DNA from: Dysgonamonadaceae bacterium
Lineage (GTDB): Bacteria > Bacteroidota > Bacteroidia > Bacteroidales > Azobacteroidaceae
Direction: 5' to 3'
Length of the DNA stretch: 9,701 nt
Assembly (NCBI GenBank): GCA_031276105.1
Contig: JAISNS010000218.1
Span: forward strand, 1 to 9,701
A program made the translations under genes and the position numbers. The notes under the pieces are model-generated. The model saw only the letters and a program-made list of their open reading frames with translations. It did not search any database and was not told the DNA's origin. Below are positions 6,711-9,701 of the stretch, one piece after another (within the stretch, counting starts at the first letter, position 1; every line of letters begins with the position of its first letter).

Positions 6711-7951
6711 ACGCCGAATTTTTTATCGCCCAGCGCATTTATTCCAATAAAGACGGAGAACGCAAAGTTTCGCCGCCCGCCATTCGCGTAGCCATCGTCA
6801 GTATGGCTTTGGGAATCGCAGTCATGATTCTTTCCGTGGCCGTTGTGATTGCTTTCAAAAAAGAAGTCCGAAACAAAGTCATAGGCTTCGGTTCGCACAT
6901 TCAGTTGACCAACCTCGACAGTAATATCTCCTACGAAACACATCCGATAGCCGTAAGCGATACTTTACTGGACGAACTCCGCCGGATGCCGGAAATTCGC
7001 CACGTTCAGAAATTTGCCACTAAACCGGGAATAATCAAGACGAACAACGATTCGCAGGGAATCATCCTGAAAGGAATTGATGGAGATTACGACTGGAATT
7101 TTTTCCGCCGAAACCTGATAGCCGGCGAAGCGCTGACTGTCGGCCCCGATTCAACAACAAACAACGTCCTTATTTCCAAAGTCATTGCCGATAAACTGAA
7201 ATTGAATTTAGGCGATTCTTTCGTTACTTATTTCATTCAAGAACCGGTTCGCGCCCGCAGGTTTACGATAACCGGCATCTACCAAACCAACTTTGTCGAT
7301 TACGATAAGCTGTTTATTTTTTCCGATATTAAACAAATCAGGCGATTGAGCGGTTGGGACAAGGACATGGTCAGCGGTTTGGAATTGCAGGTAAACGATT
7401 ACGACCGCTTGGATGATACGGCTTTGCAACTGTATTACGAACTTCAAACCCGGAGAGACCGCTTGGAAAACAGTTTTTATATCCGTTCTATCAAAGACCT
7501 GAATCCCATGATTTTTGCATGGTTAGACGTTTTGGATATGAATGTCGCAGTCATTTTACTGTTAATGGTGATAGTCGCCGGTTTATCCATGATTTCGGGA
7601 CTGTTGATTATCATCCTCGAAAAAGCGAATATGATTGGCATCCTGAAAGCCTTGGGTGAAAACAATAGCAGCATCAGGAAAATATTTCTTTATGTATCGG
7701 TATTTTTGATTGGAAAAGGCCTGCTGTGGGGAAATGCGATTGCTTTTGCCGTCATTTTCATCCAAAAACAATTCGGCCTGTTCAAATTGGATCCGGAAAC
7801 GTACTATGTGCCCGAAGTTCCCGTCGATTTGAATCTGCTGTATATTCTGTTAATCAATGCAGGCGCTTTGATTGTTACGTTGCTGATGTTGACCGGCCCT
7901 TCTTATTTGGTAGCCAAAATATTGCCGGCTAAAACAATACGTTTCGAGTAG
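6707..7951 (+). CDS. FtsX/MacB-family ABC transporter permease, LolC/LolE-like
   Basis: A 414-residue inner-membrane permease subunit. Layout: short cytoplasmic N-terminus (FFIAQRIYSNKDGERKVSPP), TM1 at about 26-50, a large periplasmic domain at about 51-275 of the MacB_PCD type, then three C-terminal helices at about 278-305, 323-350 and 375-401 that make up the FtsX domain. The start FxAxRxxxSx followed by a P-A-I-x-V-A-I segment is typical of LolC/LolE proteins, which extract lipoproteins from the inner membrane for outer-membrane delivery. I chose ATG 6707 because it overlaps the prmA stop as ATGA; the same frame is open 11 codons further up but only inside prmA. The cognate ATPase (LolD-like) is not in the window and must come from elsewhere. 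Permease class is confident; lipoprotein release is inferred from similarity, and a different ABC export role is possible. Confidence 0.85.
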   Translation: MNAEFFIAQRIYSNKDGERKVSPPAIRVAIVSMALGIAVMILSVAVVIAFKKEVRNKVIGFGSHIQLTNLDSNISYETHPIAVSDTLLDELRRMPEIRHVQKFATKPGIIKTNNDSQGIILKGIDGDYDWNFFRRNLIAGEALTVGPDSTTNNVLISKVIADKLKLNLGDSFVTYFIQEPVRARRFTITGIYQTNFVDYDKLFIFSDIKQIRRLSGWDKDMVSGLELQVNDYDRLDDTALQLYYELQTRRDRLENSFYIRSIKDLNPMIFAWLDVLDMNVAVILLLMVIVAGLSMISGLLIIILEKANMIGILKALGENNSSIRKIFLYVSVFLIGKGLLWGNAIAFAVIFIQKQFGLFKLDPETYYVPEVPVDLNLLYILLINAGALIVTLLMLTGPSYLVAKILPAKTIRFE

Positions 7952-7980
7952 AGAAACCGGAAGCGCCTGCGGGTAAACAA

Positions 7981-8919
7981 TCAAATCAAGTAAAGAGAAC
8001 TGATGGATTCGTTATTACAGACCCTTCGGATAGCTGTTGCAAACAGTTCGGCAACCGATATTATCTTTACTTTTTCGCATTTTTTCGAATAAGGGATTGT
8101 ATCGGTAAATATTATTTCCGTCAGGGCGGAATGGCCGACCAGAGTGGATGCCGGATCCGACATGACAGCATGGGAGGCAATGGCTCTCACGGAATTAGCG
8201 CCTTCTTTTATCATCAAATCGGCGGCAGTGGTAATGGTGCCGGCGGTGTCCACAATATCGTCGACTAAAATAATGTCCATGCCGGTTACATCGCCGATAA
8301 TCTTCATTTCCGATACTTCATTTGCTTTTTTCCTCAATTTATAGCAAATCACCATTGGGATATTCAGGTGTTTAGCATAAGCATTCGCTCTTTTCGTTCC
8401 GCCTACGTCCGGAGTAGCAATAACCGGATTGGGCAGTTTCCACGATTTGATTTCTTCCATGAAAATACGGGAACCGTATAAATGATCGACCGGCACATCA
8501 AAGAATCCTTGAATCTGATCGGCATGTAAATCCATTGTTATCAACCGGTTGATCCCTGCTTTTCCTAACAAATCGGCTACTAATTTGGCGCCGATGGCGA
8601 CCCGCGGCTTGTCTTTCCTGTCCTGACGCGCCCAGCCGAAATAGGGAATAACGGCGATGATAGATTTGGCGGAAGCCCGTTTGGCAGCGTCAATCATCAA
8701 TAAAAGTTCCATCAAATTATCGGAATGGGGGAATGTGGATTGGATAAGAAAAACATGCGATCCGCGAATCGATTCTTCATACGAAACGGAAAATTCGCCG
8801 TCGGCAAAATGTTCGATGTTCATTTGCCCTAAATCACAATCCAAGTATTTGCAGATTTTTTCTGCCAGATAGCGGGAACTTGTACCCGAAAAGACTTTAA
8901 AGGGAACCTTTGTATTCAT
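7981..8919 (-). CDS. prs: Ribose-phosphate pyrophosphokinase (PRPP synthetase)
   Basis: Makes phosphoribosyl pyrophosphate from ribose 5-phosphate and ATP, feeding purine, pyrimidine, NAD, histidine and tryptophan synthesis in the cytoplasm. The 312 residues match the class I enzyme. Seen in order: FSGTSSRYLAE at 10-20, HFADGEFSV at 37-45, the flexible catalytic loop YFGWARQDRKDKPR at 93-106, active-site H132 in DLHADQIQGFF (130-140), the K194-x-R196 pair in YKLRKK, and the PRPP-binding loop VDDIVDTAGTIT at 219-230. The C-terminal segment (FTDTIPYSKKCEKVKIISVAELFA) is standard for the family. The gene ends 29 bases from the convergent permease gene. A -7 promoter match lies 43-50 bases upstream of the ATG, so it is probably transcribed separately from the glycosyltransferase gene 106 bases upstream. 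Confident. Confidence 0.97.
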   Translation of the reverse strand: MNTKVPFKVFSGTSSRYLAEKICKYLDCDLGQMNIEHFADGEFSVSYEESIRGSHVFLIQSTFPHSDNLMELLLMIDAAKRASAKSIIAVIPYFGWARQDRKDKPRVAIGAKLVADLLGKAGINRLITMDLHADQIQGFFDVPVDHLYGSRIFMEEIKSWKLPNPVIATPDVGGTKRANAYAKHLNIPMVICYKLRKKANEVSEMKIIGDVTGMDIILVDDIVDTAGTITTAADLMIKEGANSVRAIASHAVMSDPASTLVGHSALTEIIFTDTIPYSKKCEKVKIISVAELFATAIRRVCNNESISSLYLI

Positions 8920-8961
8920 GTGATAAACTTTTTTATATTATGACGAAATAAAATTGAAGTA

Positions 8962-8969
8962 CAAAAGTA
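8962..8969 (-). promoter_or_regulatory. Candidate -7 promoter element for prs
   Basis: On the - strand this is TACTTTTG, an exact TAnnTTTG match and the same octamer as the element before the MFS gene. The nearest upstream TTTG is 25 bases away (8995-8998), longer than the usual 19-21, so the -33 element is doubtful. Position fits a leader of about 35 bases. Confidence 0.45.
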
Positions 8970-9025
8970 ATATAAAATTTACAATAAGCGGGGGCAAATT
9001 AAATTCTTTTTCATCCTGAATAATT

Positions 9026-9701
9026 TTAGCTTTTCCGGATGAAGGAATATTTGATCATGCAAATAAACGCTCTCAATCCGTCGCGCCAACCGATTTTTTT
9101 TCCTTCTTCATAAGTTCTGCCGTAGTAAGAGATGCCGACTTCATAAATTCTGATATTCGGAACTTTAGCAATTTTTGCCGTCACTTCCGGTTCAAATCCG
9201 AACCGGGGTTCTTTTAACTTTATTCCTTTGAGAATGTCGGCTTTGAACATCTTATAACAGGTTTCCATATCCGACAAGTTCAGGTTGGTAAACATATTAG
9301 AAATAAATGTCAGTAATTTATTCCCGATAGAATGCCAGAAAAAGAGAATGCGGTGAGGTTTTCCGCCCATAAATCGAGAGCCATACACCACATCGGCAAA
9401 ATCACTTAAAAGCGGCTTTAATAATAGATTATACTCTTCCGGATCGTATTCCAAATCCGCATCCTGAATAATAATATAGTCGCCTGCCGCTTCGGCAATT
9501 CCCCGGTGCAAAGCCGCTCCCTTTCCCTTGTTAACCGGTTGAGTGAACAGTTTGATATCATCGTCCGGATGTTGCTTTATATACGCTTCGACGATTTCTA
9601 CCGTATTGTCTTTCGAAAAATCATTGACGATGATTATTTCTTTAGACAAATCACCGATTAAATTGACGGCAATTACTTTATTCAAAATAAGGTGAATCGT
9701 A
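9026..9701 (-). CDS. Family 2 glycosyltransferase (dolichyl-phosphate mannosyltransferase-like), 5' end cut by the window
   Basis: A GT-A fold glycosyltransferase expected to transfer a sugar from a nucleotide donor, probably to a polyprenyl phosphate or glycan at the cytoplasmic membrane face. About 224 residues are visible. Motifs in order: [14 protein letters not shown] near the N-terminal end (usual family form D-D-G-S), [12 protein letters not shown], the metal-binding DAD in [17 protein letters not shown], and [13 protein letters not shown], all typical of the DPM1-like branch. There is no C-terminal membrane segment, unlike the GtrB type. The frame stays open to the edge: codons beyond a TTG at 9683-9685 read T-I-H-L-I, which continues the expected first helix of the family, and the usual opening V-I-I-P-x-Y-N-E strand is missing. 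The gene therefore starts beyond the window, and TTG is an internal leucine codon. Exact sugar and acceptor cannot be told. Confidence 0.88.
   Translation of the reverse strand, partial: TIHLILNKVIAVNLIGDLSKEIIIVNDFSKDNTVEIVEAYIKQHPDDDIKLFTQPVNKGKGAALHRGIAEAAGDYIIIQDADLEYDPEEYNLLLKPLLSDFADVVYGSRFMGGKPHRILFFWHSIGNKLLTFISNMFTNLNLSDMETCYKMFKADILKGIKLKEPRFGFEPEVTAKIAKVPNIRIYEVGISYYGRTYEEGKKIGWRDGLRAFICMIKYSFIRKS

Noticed and set aside
7952..7980. An ACCGGAAGC stretch between the convergent permease and prs genes that recalls the 23-bp repeat unit.
   Set aside because: Only the left arm matches; the right arm CTTCCG is missing and no convincing stem forms. Probably chance.
9010..9043. A 7-bp inverted repeat (TTCATCC and GGATGAA) around the glycosyltransferase stop.
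   Set aside because: The 20-base loop is long, the stem is short, the stop codon sits inside the loop and no T-run follows on the - strand.
9683..9685. TTG as start codon of the glycosyltransferase.
   Set aside because: The frame is open upstream with family-like residues and the expected first strand is missing, so the gene is cut by the window edge.

Overview
The window looks like a chromosomal segment of a Bacteroidota bacterium, probably Bacteroidales. The reasons are the long pyrophosphate-dependent phosphofructokinase C-terminus at the left edge, the adjoining pepT and gcvT, and three upstream regions that carry a match to the Bacteroidetes -7 promoter element TAnnTTTG. Shine-Dalgarno sequences are weak or absent, and genes are tightly coupled by ATGA overlaps. 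Genus cannot be told from the sequence alone. I see no tRNA, rRNA, CRISPR array or insertion sequence.

Left block, bases 1-4284, all on the + strand: the 3' end of the PPi-phosphofructokinase gene; an AAA/ABC-type ATPase gene; a small gene overlapping it by 11 bases with a PD-(D/E)XK nuclease-like core; then pepT (tripeptidase) and gcvT (glycine cleavage T-protein), which share an ATGA overlap. The ATPase-nuclease pair is much more AT-rich than pepT and gcvT and sits between housekeeping genes with gaps of only 23 and 7 bases. It reads as an inserted two-gene cassette, and it is the best candidate here for an undescribed (possibly anti-phage) system. A perfect 9-bp hairpin follows gcvT.

Middle block: an MFS efflux transporter of the macrolide-efflux/DHA3 type on the - strand converges on gcvT. 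A 278-base intergenic region (5584-5861) separates it from the divergent prmA gene. That region holds two outward-facing promoter candidates and, between them, a 23-bp tandem array (four full units plus a start of a fifth), each unit a perfect 6-bp hairpin. prmA (ribosomal protein L11 methyltransferase) overlaps a LolC/LolE-like ABC permease gene by four bases on the + strand.

Right block: prs (PRPP synthetase) and a family 2 glycosyltransferase cut by the window edge, both on the - strand, converge on the permease gene. Apart from the ATPase-nuclease pair and the hairpin array, the content is ordinary core metabolism, translation-factor modification, envelope transport and glycan synthesis.
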